Positions 28,147 to 36,606 of a stretch of 64,000 nucleotides of DNA are shown here, one piece after another. A program made the position numbers and the translations under genes. Position 1 is the stretch's first letter. Each line of letters opens with the position of its first letter. The notes under the pieces were generated by a model, which did not search any database, was not told the origin of the DNA, and was given only the letters and a program-made list of their open reading frames with translations. Origin of the DNA: Methylomonas sp. EFPC3 (GTDB lineage: Bacteria > Pseudomonadota > Gammaproteobacteria > Methylococcales > Methylomonadaceae); contig NZ_CP116398.1 of the NCBI RefSeq assembly GCF_029643245.1, positions 3,162,001-3,226,000 on the forward strand. The letters are read 5' to 3'.

Positions 28147-28336
28147 CGGCTATGCTCCAATTGATTTTGTCGGATTCGGGTTAATTGACTGCGGGTGAGC
28201 ACGCTTGAGTGCCCACGCCGGGCTATTGGCTTATCAATTTCAATTGAAAAACTCGTGACTCCCCGATAAGGCTGCGCAAATCGCCGCTGCGCGGGCTCGT
28301 CATAATATTCAATCGATATAAGGAACCGGATAATCT

Positions 28337-28412
28337 GTAGGCCGGAATAAGCCGAACGGCGTTTCCGGCGATTTAATGCACGCCGGAAACGCTAACGCTT
28401 ATTCCGGCCTAC
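28337..28412. repeat. Palindromic REP-like element, copy 1
   Basis: GTAGGCCGGAATAAGC and GCTTATTCCGGCCTAC at the ends, with inner arms GGCGTTTCCGGCG and CGCCGGAAACGC around a loop ATTTAATGCA: a long nearly perfect hairpin. The GTAGGCCGGAATAAGC end is of a type dispersed in many gammaproteobacteria. It sits exactly at the right end of duplication unit 1. Confidence 0.8.
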
Positions 28413-28418
28413 TGGGCT

Positions 28419-29057
28419 TTATTTCCAAAACTTCCACCAAGCCGGGCGATGCCGCCGGTAACGGAGCAGCGGAATCGATTCCGGATCGAGCAGGGCTACA
28501 TCGGCGAAGCCTTCCAGTTGGTAGCCGAACAACTCCGCCAGCGCGGCCTCCGCCAAGTCCAACGGATGAAACGGTAGCGGATAGCTTGCGTCCTCCGCAT
28601 CGACCGCCGGATGGGTACCGGCCCAAAACGGAACCTCGAACGGCAAGCGCTCGCCCAAGTCTTCGATAATCCCGCTGTCGGGCGACAGGCTCAGCGAGCG
28701 CCGCAATTGGCCGTTCTGCCAGGTTGCATAAGCAAACCAATCGACGACGCTGTGCATCGTATGCAGCGTGACATTGGCCCCGCCCGCGCTGAAATGCCGG
28801 GCCAGTTTGGACGGACGGTCGATACGGAATTCCTTGGCGGCAAGCACCGCCACACCGGGAAAACATCCGACCAGCAACTCGGCGTCGGGCGGACAGGTAT
28901 ACGCCAGGGAACCCTCGCCGATAGGCTCGAGCCGCTGGTTCGGAAACAACGCGGCCGCCAGCCGTTGGCTGGCCTCGACATCCAACGTCGGCTTGGCTGC
29001 CAACGCCTGACGCGGGTTTGAGTCGGCGACCACCAACATCCAGGTTTTTGCACCCAT
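28419..29057 (-). CDS. DUF6928 family protein, copy 2
   Basis: 212 residues, the twin of the gene at 27508-28146, with Thr instead of Ala in LHTMHS. Because the genes point left, this copy is upstream of copy 1 on the minus strand, with 272 bases between its stop and the start of copy 1. That gap holds a palindromic element and a duplicate of the native upstream region, so copy 1 need not rely on read-through. Confidence 0.82.
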   Translation of the reverse strand: MGAKTWMLVVADSNPRQALAAKPTLDVEASQRLAAALFPNQRLEPIGEGSLAYTCPPDAELLVGCFPGVAVLAAKEFRIDRPSKLARHFSAGGANVTLHTMHSVVDWFAYATWQNGQLRRSLSLSPDSGIIEDLGERLPFEVPFWAGTHPAVDAEDASYPLPFHPLDLAEAALAELFGYQLEGFADVALLDPESIPLLRYRRHRPAWWKFWK

Positions 29058-29247
29058 CGGCTATGCTCCAATTGATTTTGTCGGATTCGGGTTAATTGAC
29101 TGCGGGTGAGCACGCTTGAGTGCCCACGCCGGGCTATTGGCTTATCAATTTCAATTGAAAAACTCGTGACTCCCCGATAAGGCTGCGCAAATCGCCGCTG
29201 CGCGGGCTCGTCATAATATTCAATCGATATAAGGAACCGGATAATCT

Positions 29248-29323
29248 GTAGGCCGGAATAAGCCGAACGGCGTTTCCGGCGATTTAATGCACGCCGGAAA
29301 CGCTAACGCTTATTCCGGCCTAC
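29248..29323. repeat. Palindromic REP-like element, copy 2
   Basis: Identical to the element at 28337-28412, carried along in the tandem duplication. Confidence 0.8.
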
Positions 29324-29415
29324 TGGGCTGTTTTGGTCTAGTTAGTGTGGGAATGTAGAGGATCGGAGGCTTTCCCGCGCAGGCATCCGGCTGGCTGACG
29401 CTGGCCGGATTGCGT

Positions 29416-30468
29416 TTAATTGTCATCAATCAACAATGCTCTTCGTTCAAGGTACTTAGACCGACCCAAGGATGTCAACGACCAACATCTTAGATATACT
29501 GTATGAGTCGCATTGTCAGAACCTGTTTGGCGAGGCAATGACTGGGGCTCCACAAGACCAAGAGCCATAAACTGACGAAGAATCCCCCGAACAGAGTTTT
29601 TAGTGAATATAACACTAAGCTGCGTCCACTTGGTTTTATCCTTTGACTCGGTCGGAGCTAAAAATTCCAGACAAGGAGACATTGAATAAACTAATATTTG
29701 ATTAAAATACTCTTCCGAAATAGGCACCAATAGCTCTTCTGCTGAAGCGAAAAAAACTTCGGAAAGCGTAATCTCAAACTTGTGAAGTTGGTTAGATGAA
29801 CTCCGTCTCGTAGTAACGGCAACTTCATAATGTGTGTCAAGTCCCCGATATTTCTCTAATTCAACGTTAACACCAATAGTCGATTTCAATTGATTAAGTT
29901 CACTAGACTGTTTTTCGTAGCGATCCTGAAGAGATGCAAGTCGCTTTAATAACTCCTGATTCTGAAGTCCTTCGTTACGAACCCAGCCATCTGCAGGCTT
30001 TGTCCTAATAGCATAAGCAAGGGATGAAAGAACAGCCGCCTTAAGATTGTCTTTATTATTCCAGCATTTGTATATTCTTCTTTCAGATACTTTATCGCGA
30101 AAATCCTGAAGCCTACTTCTTGGCTCGGCAGCAACCTCAGCCTTCTCTACTATAAGCCGATCTGGAGAACCATGTAGAAAGGCCAAGATTGGCTTATTCA
30201 ATTCGACGGCGTAATTAAACTCCATTTCAGTATAAGAAATACCATCCGGTCCAGTGGAACCATATTTACCACCAACGATTAAAACGTAATAATCAGAGTC
30301 ATGAATAACAGTTTTAATCAGCTCCCAAGCATTAGAATCAGCAGCAGGAAAAATCTCCATTCCCGCAGGAAAGTGTCCAAGTTCAAGAATTGCCTCTAAA
30401 ACTGCTTGACGCTCGTCGACAAGGTCACGAAACGTAGAACTAACAAATATCTGATAACGAGGAGACAT
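29416..30468 (-). CDS. DUF4062 domain protein
   Basis: 350 residues. The N-terminal domain YQIFVSSTFRDLVDERQAVLEAILELGHFPAGMEIF and YYVLIVGGKYGSTGPDGISYTEMEF is DUF4062, a Rossmann-like domain resembling TIR in layout and common in proteins suspected of antiviral or stress signalling roles. A coiled-coil stretch (ELLKRLASLQDRYEKQSSELNQLKSTI, about 170-195) links to an unrecognised C-terminal domain that could be the effector or sensor. The gene is much AT-richer than its neighbours, a sign of transfer. The start ATG at 30468 fits the domain start. Function unknown. Confidence 0.82.
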   Translation of the reverse strand: MSPRYQIFVSSTFRDLVDERQAVLEAILELGHFPAGMEIFPAADSNAWELIKTVIHDSDYYVLIVGGKYGSTGPDGISYTEMEFNYAVELNKPILAFLHGSPDRLIVEKAEVAAEPRSRLQDFRDKVSERRIYKCWNNKDNLKAAVLSSLAYAIRTKPADGWVRNEGLQNQELLKRLASLQDRYEKQSSELNQLKSTIGVNVELEKYRGLDTHYEVAVTTRRSSSNQLHKFEITLSEVFFASAEELLVPISEEYFNQILVYSMSPCLEFLAPTESKDKTKWTQLSVIFTKNSVRGILRQFMALGLVEPQSLPRQTGSDNATHTVYLRCWSLTSLGRSKYLERRALLIDDN

Positions 30469-30657
30469 TTTAATTATTTGTTTTCTAATTTACGATATTA
30501 CGGTCCAGAAAGAGGGCAGGTCTAGAAATATAGCTAACCCTTTCAAGGATGCTTAATTGCTAGACCTAACCCTGTTTTGCTACTGTTTTGCAGGTGCGGG
30601 AGCGCCGAACGGAAATTAGTCGTATCGCTTCACTTCCCTGCCGGATCGGGTAAACAA

Positions 30658-30894
30658 TCAAATTTCATCACCCGACAAAGGTTCCCGTCTAGGTACTTTT
30701 GCCAAAATTGCCTGAAAAGCCGATGCATCGGCTCGTTCGGCTCTAGCTTGCAGATATTCCTCGGTGGCAATCGCCGAAACCTTTTCCGCTACCGCACTGG
30801 CAATGAATTGGTTGATTGAAACGCCTTCTTTGCTTGCCAATTCTTTAATGTGGCGGTGAACTGAATCGGGTAATCGTAAACTGAGCGCACTCAT
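30658..30894 (-). CDS. Ribbon-helix-helix antitoxin paired with a PIN toxin
   Basis: 78 residues. LSLRLPDSVHRHIKELASKEGVSINQFIASAVAEKVSAI is a CopG/Arc-like ribbon-helix-helix DNA-binding domain (strand then two helices). The tail RAERADASAFQAILAKVPRREPL likely wraps the toxin. The ATG overlaps the PIN gene stop (ATGA). Expected to neutralise the PIN nuclease and repress the shared promoter. It is second in the operon, so toxin is first, an inverted order compared with most pairs. Confidence 0.85.
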   Translation of the reverse strand: MSALSLRLPDSVHRHIKELASKEGVSINQFIASAVAEKVSAIATEEYLQARAERADASAFQAILAKVPRREPLSGDEI

Positions 30895-31304
30895 AGCAAT
30901 CTCTCCAACAGGGTTTTAGGCGTAATCGCTTCCACTCCGAATTTTTCAATGCTGACAAAATCTTTCAGGTTGTGGGTGATAATGGTTTTTACCTCAGCGG
31001 CAACAGCTAGTTCCAAAACCAAATCGTCCTTCGGATCCGGTAGATAGGGCCGCCATAAAAAATACACTTTCTGATGCCTACCAAACCCACATAAACTATC
31101 CAGGATCACCTCAATTTCAGTATCGGTCAATTGAAGCATGGTTTGATTCCGCTTCAATATTTCTTCGTATTCGAACAGCAGCGGTGTCGATATCACTGTA
31201 CTCAGTTGCTTAGCAGCCAAAAGCTCCAACACTTTAAATGACGCTCCGCTAGCCGAATATAAGCCAGCGAACAGCACATTGGTGTCCATGATGATTTCCG
31301 TCAT
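30891..31304 (-). CDS. PIN domain toxin
   Basis: 137 residues from the ATG at 31304, where the PIN fold starts (EIIMDTNVLFAGLYSASGAS). The acidic active-site residues are visible: D in MDTN, E in LLFEYEEIL, D in PDPKDDLVLELA and the final D of THNLKDF. The layout matches the PIN_3 toxin family, Mg-dependent ribonucleases. It precedes its ribbon-helix-helix antitoxin with a four-base overlap. Three in-frame codons for Met lie upstream but would add a non-PIN extension. Confidence 0.88.
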   Translation of the reverse strand: MTEIIMDTNVLFAGLYSASGASFKVLELLAAKQLSTVISTPLLFEYEEILKRNQTMLQLTDTEIEVILDSLCGFGRHQKVYFLWRPYLPDPKDDLVLELAVAAEVKTIITHNLKDFVSIEKFGVEAITPKTLLERLL

Positions 31305-31370
31305 ACCAAATACGGTATCACTAATGTTGCATGCCGACAAATACCCAAATCGGGCAAATAAATGTCCCGA

Positions 31371-34300
31371 TCATTTAACTGCTACTGTTCCAGCCACCCC
31401 ATTCCCCCTGACCGCCTCGTTATACATGTCAAACCCACTAGCCGGCGGGATCGAGGCGGTGCCGGGGCGAGTGGCTTTCCAGACTTGGTATAGCTTCAAT
31501 TCGGCGCCGGGTTGCAGTTTGGCGACGCGGACGATGCGGTCCGGGTAGCGTTGGGTTTCCTTGATGCCGGCCCAGTAGCTGTCGTCGCCGGCTTGCAGTT
31601 TGGCGTCGGCCAGGTAGGTCTGGTCGTTTTCCTGGCCCTCCGCCAGCGACGGGATGCCGTCCTCGATCACGACGAAGTCGCTGCCGGCCGGCAAGCGGTT
31701 GGGTTCGGCGCTGCGTTTGATTTTGACTTCGCTGACCACGACGTCGCCGATGTGCAGCGCCTGGCTCAGGTCGACTGGTTCGCTGCCGCCGGCGGTAATC
31801 CGGCGGAAATTGCGTTGCACGCTGAGGCCGTTGTCGCGGGCGGTGACGGCCGGGTACGGCAGTTCGACTTGCAAGGTGGCGGATGCGATATCGGTTTCGC
31901 TGAGATCGGCGATATGCAGATCGGCCAGTTCGGCGGCGGCCGACAATTTGTCAAAGCGGCCCAGATAGCCGCCCGGAATGGGTTGCAAGCTACCCAACGC
32001 GGCGGATGCATTGGCGACTTTCAAGGTCCGGGCTTTTTGGCTTTGCGCGGCGGCGGCTTCCTTGCTCAATAACTCGCGGGTGTTGAAGATGACTTGGGCG
32101 GTATCGTAAGTCGAAGTCCAGTAGCCGTGTTGCTGGCTCTGCAACAACAGCCGCTTCAGTCTGCTTTCCAATGCCGGCGGCAAGTCGCCCGCGGCCTGCA
32201 ATGCGCCTAGCCCGGCGGATATTATGCTGGGCAAGCCGAAGCGGAAGCCGAGCCGGTCGTAGGATGGGCCGGGTTGGCTCTGATAGCCGGCCGGATCGAT
32301 CGCCTCCAGCGCCTGCTGCAGACGTTTGCCCAAACGCTTGGCCAGATCGGGCTGGCCTTTCATTTGTTGGTTGAAGGCATGCCAGCTTTGGTTTTTGTAG
32401 GCCGCCAAGATGCGCAGCGCCGCAGTCAAGTCTTCGGCACCGGCTTGCGGGTCGGCCCCGACTTTTTCGACGAACTCGGCTTGCCGCTCCCACGGCGCCT
32501 GGTAGATGTAACCGACCGCCGAATAAGCGGCCAGCGTAAAGCCGTCCAGCACTTGCTCGGTATTGGCTTGTTGAGCCAACCACTCCGCGCCTTTGTTGTA
32601 GGCCGAGGTGGTGCCTTCCAGTTTCAATTCCTCGGCATATTTCAAAGCCTGCATCGCGATCATCGTCACCGGCACGCTGGGCTCCGGATCGTTGGCCCAC
32701 AACGCGAAGCCGCCGTCGGCTTTCTGGTTTTGGATCAGTTTGCGGATACCCAACGCCGCATTCTGCTTGGCGCGCTGCAAGGGTTTTTCCAGCGGCCCCA
32801 GTTGCTCGGGCTTGAGGCCGGCGCGTTCGATCAAATCCAGCAACACCAGATTCGGCACGGTGCTGTGCGCCAGTTGTTCGGTGCAGCCGTACGGGTATTG
32901 CACCAGCATCGCCGCCGCCTGCAAGGCCGCGCCGAGCAGGCCGGAGTTGACCCGCACCGTCAATTGCGCGGCTTGAGCCTGCTCCGGAATATCGAAATGC
33001 AAATGACCGTCGCGGCGTTCGGCGGCATAGACTTGCGCCATCGCCGCCGGCTGAATCGGCAAATCGAATTCTTCGGCACCGCCGACTTTGATTGTGTTCG
33101 GCGCGGTCAACGCCGCTTTTAAGCTGGCATTGCCGGCTTGGGGACCGGCGGTCAACCGTAGCGGCCATAATTGCTCGGCCTTGGCGGCCAATTCGGCGCT
33201 CGGCGTTAGGTTGATATCCTGGCCTTGCAGATTGTCGCTCAAACTCAGATTGCCGGAGACTTTGACCGGACCGGGCCAATGGCTGGTCAATTTGACCGCC
33301 AATTCCACTTCGTCGCCGCTACGTAAAAATTGCGGGCCGACCATATCCACGGCGATGTCGGTTTTGGTGCGGAACTGGCCGGTGGTTTCGCCGAGGCGGC
33401 CGTCCTGGTCGCTGGCGACGGCGGTGACCAGCCATTCGGTGACGTTGGCCGGCATATCGACGTCGATCGTCGCCGCGCCGTTGGCGTCGGTGACCACGTG
33501 CGGGAACCAGCCGGCGGTATCGCGCATGGCTTTTTTCGCCAGCTTGCTTTGGCTTTTCAAGGCACTCAGCGCGAAATTGGGTTTGCGCAGCAAGTCGGCG
33601 TAGCCGTAGCCTTGCAAGTCGTCGGAATAGTAGGTCGACAGATTGCTGCGTTGCAGCGGATAGAAAAAGTCGAAAATGCCGGGGCGGAATTCGGCTTGCA
33701 CCGCGTAAACGGCGCGATCAACAATCGATACCGCCAGCTCGGTATTCGCCGCCGGGCTGCCGTCGGCGCGTTTGACCTGCAATTTGATTTGGGTCGGCTT
33801 CAACGGTTCGGCTTCGGCCTGAGCCGGCTCGATCGCGATTTGCAGCCGCTTATCCCTCGGCACGATGCGGAAACCCAGCGTCTGCTCCTTGTACTTGCCG
33901 CCGGCCACCGGCACCGTGACGGTGTGGTAAAAACCGGTGCCGTATTCGGGTTTGGCAGTCACTTCGAACCAGCGGCTACGGCCTTGGGCCTGGGCGCTAC
34001 GGCTATCGAACAACTTGGCGCCGGCCACGGTTTCCCAGATCGCTCCGGCCTCGTTATTGCCCCAGGCCTTGGGCAGCAAGGCAAACACTTTGGCTTGCTC
34101 GCCGGGACTGAGGATTGTGGTTGGTGTGTACAGCTCCAATTCCGGATTGTCGGCCACTGCCTCGCCGCCGCTGCCGGCGACGATCAACGTAGCCGGTTGC
34201 GAACTGGAACTGTGGCTCATGCTGCGGCCATCCAGCGTCTCAAGACGGGCCACGGCCGTCAAGCGGCCGAACTCTTTCAACGCCGGTATGCTGAGTTTTT

Positions 34301-36266
34301 GCTGGCCGTTGGCGTCGGTGGCAATATCCAATTTCACCAGACTGCGCTTGCCGCTGCCGGGCTGTTCCAGCATCACGTCGACCACGCCGCCGGCCTTGGC
34401 TGCCGGCTTGCCGTCGGCATAACTGGATTGCAGCAAAATCTGCAAATCCTGGTCGCCGACCGCCGCGACGGTTTTGTTAAAACGTAGCGCCGGCTGGGCT
34501 TCGGCCAGCGTGGCGTAAATGCTGTCGGTCAAAATCGCGCTGCCGCCGGCGGCATCCTGCGCCCGGACCATTAAGGTATAAATCCATTCCTGTTCCGGTT
34601 TCGCCGGCTTGGCGTCGGTTTGGGCTTCGGCCGGTACGGTAAATTCGAAACTGCCGTCGCCGTTGTCGGCCAGTTTGGCGGCGGTTTCCCACGGATTGCT
34701 GGCTTCGGCGGCCTGTCGGGCCTCGATCGAACTAAACAAACGCTGCGGCTGGGTTAATGGCACGGCGGATTTGATCTGGCCGAAATAATCGTTGCCGGCC
34801 GACAAGCCGGCGCCGGCCTCGGTCACGAATTGCGGCGCCTCGAATTTTTTGCGGTACAAAAATACTTCGAATTTGACGTTCTGCGGGATGCCGCCGCTGT
34901 AACGCTTGGCGCGGAATTTCAGATTGAACGCTTGCCCGGCTTGCACAGTCTGGCTGCGTTCCAGCCATTCCAGGTAAAAGGTCGGTTTGATGTAATCGCG
35001 CACCCGAAATTCGCCGCCGTAGGCTTTATGGTCGATCTCGGCCAGCAAGCGGTATAAGCCGGGCGTCTGGCCGGGATCGAGATCGAAGCTGCCGGAAAAC
35101 GAAGCGAAATCGGTCAATTGGCTATGGCCTTGCAAGCCGGTGGCGTTGCCGTCGGCGCGGATTAAAGACACGTCGGTTTGCCTGGATTGAAAGGCCGGAA
35201 TCCGCAATTGGCCGTCCTGCAAATTGCGGACGATGCCTTTGTAGAAAAAGGTTTCGCCAGGCTTGAAGATCGGCCGGTCGGTCATCACGAATACCGCATC
35301 GTCCTTGGCCTGAGTCGGCAGAAAATCGGTCGCGGTCAACGCTGTGCGCGCTGCTGCGTTAGCGTTGGCGGCCGGCGCGTCGACCCGGACCAGCAGTTTG
35401 CCGTCCAGCACCCCGTCGGGATTATTAAAGCGCAGTTCGCCGGCGGCATCGGTCGCCCCCGGCAAGTTCTGCCAACGGCCGCGGCCGTCGCGGACGCTGA
35501 CTTTGGCATTGGCCAGCGGTTGCAAATCGCGGTTCATCGCCCGCACCAGCAATTGCTCGCTGGATTGCTTGACCTGCACCGCCAGGCTGCTGACTTGAAT
35601 CAGGCACTGCGCCTCGGTCTTGCCCTGCACCGCCTGCAACAGATACAGGCCGTCCGGCAACGGCTCGAGTGAGATCTGCCGAACTTTGTAGCGGTGCTCG
35701 CTCCAGGTGTCCTCGTTGAACCACCAGCCCAGATCGTGGGTTTGCTGGCCGTTGCGCAGCAGGTCCAGATAGGTTTCCTTCACCACTTGAAAGCCCTTGG
35801 GCGGGGCGACCAGGATTTGCTGCGGCACGGCCGCCAACGGCTTGTCGGTCACGGTCAGTACCGAACCGCTGAACGGCGTGTCTTTCAATGACTTGCGAAA
35901 TTCCACATCCAGCATGCCGCGCAGCAATTTCAGCGGCGATTCGGCGTTGTTTAAGCCTTTTGCAAAATAATGGCCGGGATTGAGCTCGCTGACCGGCTGC
36001 TCGTAACTGCGGCTGACGTTGAATTGGCCGTCGAGAAAATTTTCCAGATTGTCGGCTTTCAATACCCGGATCAGCATCGGCTGGTCGGTGACGGTGTAAT
36101 CCAGGCGGATGCTGGGCGATTCGCTATTGCTGAAACTGCGTTCGGCGGTCAGGTAGAACGGGCTGCCGGCGACAACAGCAAGCGGTGCGAGCATCAACGC
36201 AAGCCCAATTGCCACGGCAAAACCCGCTAGCCGGTCGCGCAACACTGCATTCAGAAATCGGTACAT
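31371..36266 (-). CDS. Large alpha-2-macroglobulin family protein
   Basis: 1631 residues from the ATG at 36266, which has GGGAGG upstream. Signal peptide about residues 1-34 (AGFAVAIGLALMLAPLAVVAGS) with no lipobox cysteine, so probably periplasmic rather than a lipoprotein. MG-type beta domains follow (DAVFVMTDRPIFKPGETFFYKGIVR), then the family core WFPHVVTDANGAATIDVDMP and the thioester motif YPYGCTEQLAHS with Cys1128, then the helical thioester domain. Bacterial alpha-2-macroglobulins trap proteases that enter the periplasm. The penicillin-binding protein 1C gene that often accompanies them is not next to it. The end of the gene lies 67 bases from the PIN gene start. Confidence 0.93.
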   Translation of the reverse strand: MYRFLNAVLRDRLAGFAVAIGLALMLAPLAVVAGSPFYLTAERSFSNSESPSIRLDYTVTDQPMLIRVLKADNLENFLDGQFNVSRSYEQPVSELNPGHYFAKGLNNAESPLKLLRGMLDVEFRKSLKDTPFSGSVLTVTDKPLAAVPQQILVAPPKGFQVVKETYLDLLRNGQQTHDLGWWFNEDTWSEHRYKVRQISLEPLPDGLYLLQAVQGKTEAQCLIQVSSLAVQVKQSSEQLLVRAMNRDLQPLANAKVSVRDGRGRWQNLPGATDAAGELRFNNPDGVLDGKLLVRVDAPAANANAAARTALTATDFLPTQAKDDAVFVMTDRPIFKPGETFFYKGIVRNLQDGQLRIPAFQSRQTDVSLIRADGNATGLQGHSQLTDFASFSGSFDLDPGQTPGLYRLLAEIDHKAYGGEFRVRDYIKPTFYLEWLERSQTVQAGQAFNLKFRAKRYSGGIPQNVKFEVFLYRKKFEAPQFVTEAGAGLSAGNDYFGQIKSAVPLTQPQRLFSSIEARQAAEASNPWETAAKLADNGDGSFEFTVPAEAQTDAKPAKPEQEWIYTLMVRAQDAAGGSAILTDSIYATLAEAQPALRFNKTVAAVGDQDLQILLQSSYADGKPAAKAGGVVDVMLEQPGSGKRSLVKLDIATDANGQQKLSIPALKEFGRLTAVARLETLDGRSMSHSSSSQPATLIVAGSGGEAVADNPELELYTPTTILSPGEQAKVFALLPKAWGNNEAGAIWETVAGAKLFDSRSAQAQGRSRWFEVTAKPEYGTGFYHTVTVPVAGGKYKEQTLGFRIVPRDKRLQIAIEPAQAEAEPLKPTQIKLQVKRADGSPAANTELAVSIVDRAVYAVQAEFRPGIFDFFYPLQRSNLSTYYSDDLQGYGYADLLRKPNFALSALKSQSKLAKKAMRDTAGWFPHVVTDANGAATIDVDMPANVTEWLVTAVASDQDGRLGETTGQFRTKTDIAVDMVGPQFLRSGDEVELAVKLTSHWPGPVKVSGNLSLSDNLQGQDINLTPSAELAAKAEQLWPLRLTAGPQAGNASLKAALTAPNTIKVGGAEEFDLPIQPAAMAQVYAAERRDGHLHFDIPEQAQAAQLTVRVNSGLLGAALQAAAMLVQYPYGCTEQLAHSTVPNLVLLDLIERAGLKPEQLGPLEKPLQRAKQNAALGIRKLIQNQKADGGFALWANDPEPSVPVTMIAMQALKYAEELKLEGTTSAYNKGAEWLAQQANTEQVLDGFTLAAYSAVGYIYQAPWERQAEFVEKVGADPQAGAEDLTAALRILAAYKNQSWHAFNQQMKGQPDLAKRLGKRLQQALEAIDPAGYQSQPGPSYDRLGFRFGLPSIISAGLGALQAAGDLPPALESRLKRLLLQSQQHGYWTSTYDTAQVIFNTRELLSKEAAAAQSQKARTLKVANASAALGSLQPIPGGYLGRFDKLSAAAELADLHIADLSETDIASATLQVELPYPAVTARDNGLSVQRNFRRITAGGSEPVDLSQALHIGDVVVSEVKIKRSAEPNRLPAGSDFVVIEDGIPSLAEGQENDQTYLADAKLQAGDDSYWAGIKETQRYPDRIVRVAKLQPGAELKLYQVWKATRPGTASIPPASGFDMYNEAVRGNGVAGTVAVK

Positions 36267-36606
36267 TTCAACGCCTCCCGGCCGACGATTATCGATTGCC
36301 AATCCCGGCGCAGCGCGCCCGAACCGGCATTAATTTCGCAGTAGCATAGCCGCTAATTGGAGAAATGAAACGCTTTTGCACCGGCCCGGCTATAGTGGCT
36401 GTGCCGTGGGCCGATTGCGGTCCGGCCAGGCGTTTTTTCATGCAGCGAAATTGAAGGGATCGCCCTACATATTTCCTTACGTTTGGTGAGGATTGGGCTA
36501 TAATTTAGACATAGATCACAAAAAGCCGGGGCAGGGAGCTGGCAATCGCGCCGCAAGCTGCCGGTATACGCTTTCGAGGGATCGCTCTGCGGTAAAGGGG
36601 GTGAAC
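36267..36606. promoter_or_regulatory. Divergent promoter region between alpha-2-macroglobulin and the glycyl radical operon
   Basis: For the rightward operon a perfect TATAAT lies at 36499-36504, about 100 bases before the ATG; no good -35 hexamer is at the right distance, which suggests an activator. I looked for an FNR-type TTGAT-N4-ATCAA box and a sigma-54 -24/-12 site and saw neither. AGATCACAAA at about 36513 is a weak half match to a CRP-type site. The leftward gene has only weak promoter-like hexamers. Confidence 0.4.

Larger units (their letters stand above)
27505..28415. repeat. 911-bp tandem duplication, unit 1
   Basis: Unit 1 of a head-to-tail direct repeat; unit 2 follows without a gap. 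Each unit contains one DUF6928 gene, its upstream region and a palindromic element at the right end. I found only two differing bases between the units (27739 T versus 28650 C, silent; 27849 C versus 28760 T, changing Ala to Thr). The near identity in coding and non-coding parts points to a very recent event. Confidence 0.95.
28416..29326. repeat. 911-bp tandem duplication, unit 2
   Basis: Second direct copy; differs from unit 1 at only two seen positions. It ends just inside CTACTGG, immediately after the second palindromic element. Confidence 0.95.

Noticed and set aside
28337..28412. Repeated palindromes as CRISPR repeats
   Set aside because: Only two copies, explained by the 911-bp duplication; no spacers or cas genes.
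33330..34487. 385-codon open frame antisense to alpha-2-macroglobulin
   Set aside because: Shadow frame within a conserved gene, no ribosome binding site or domain.
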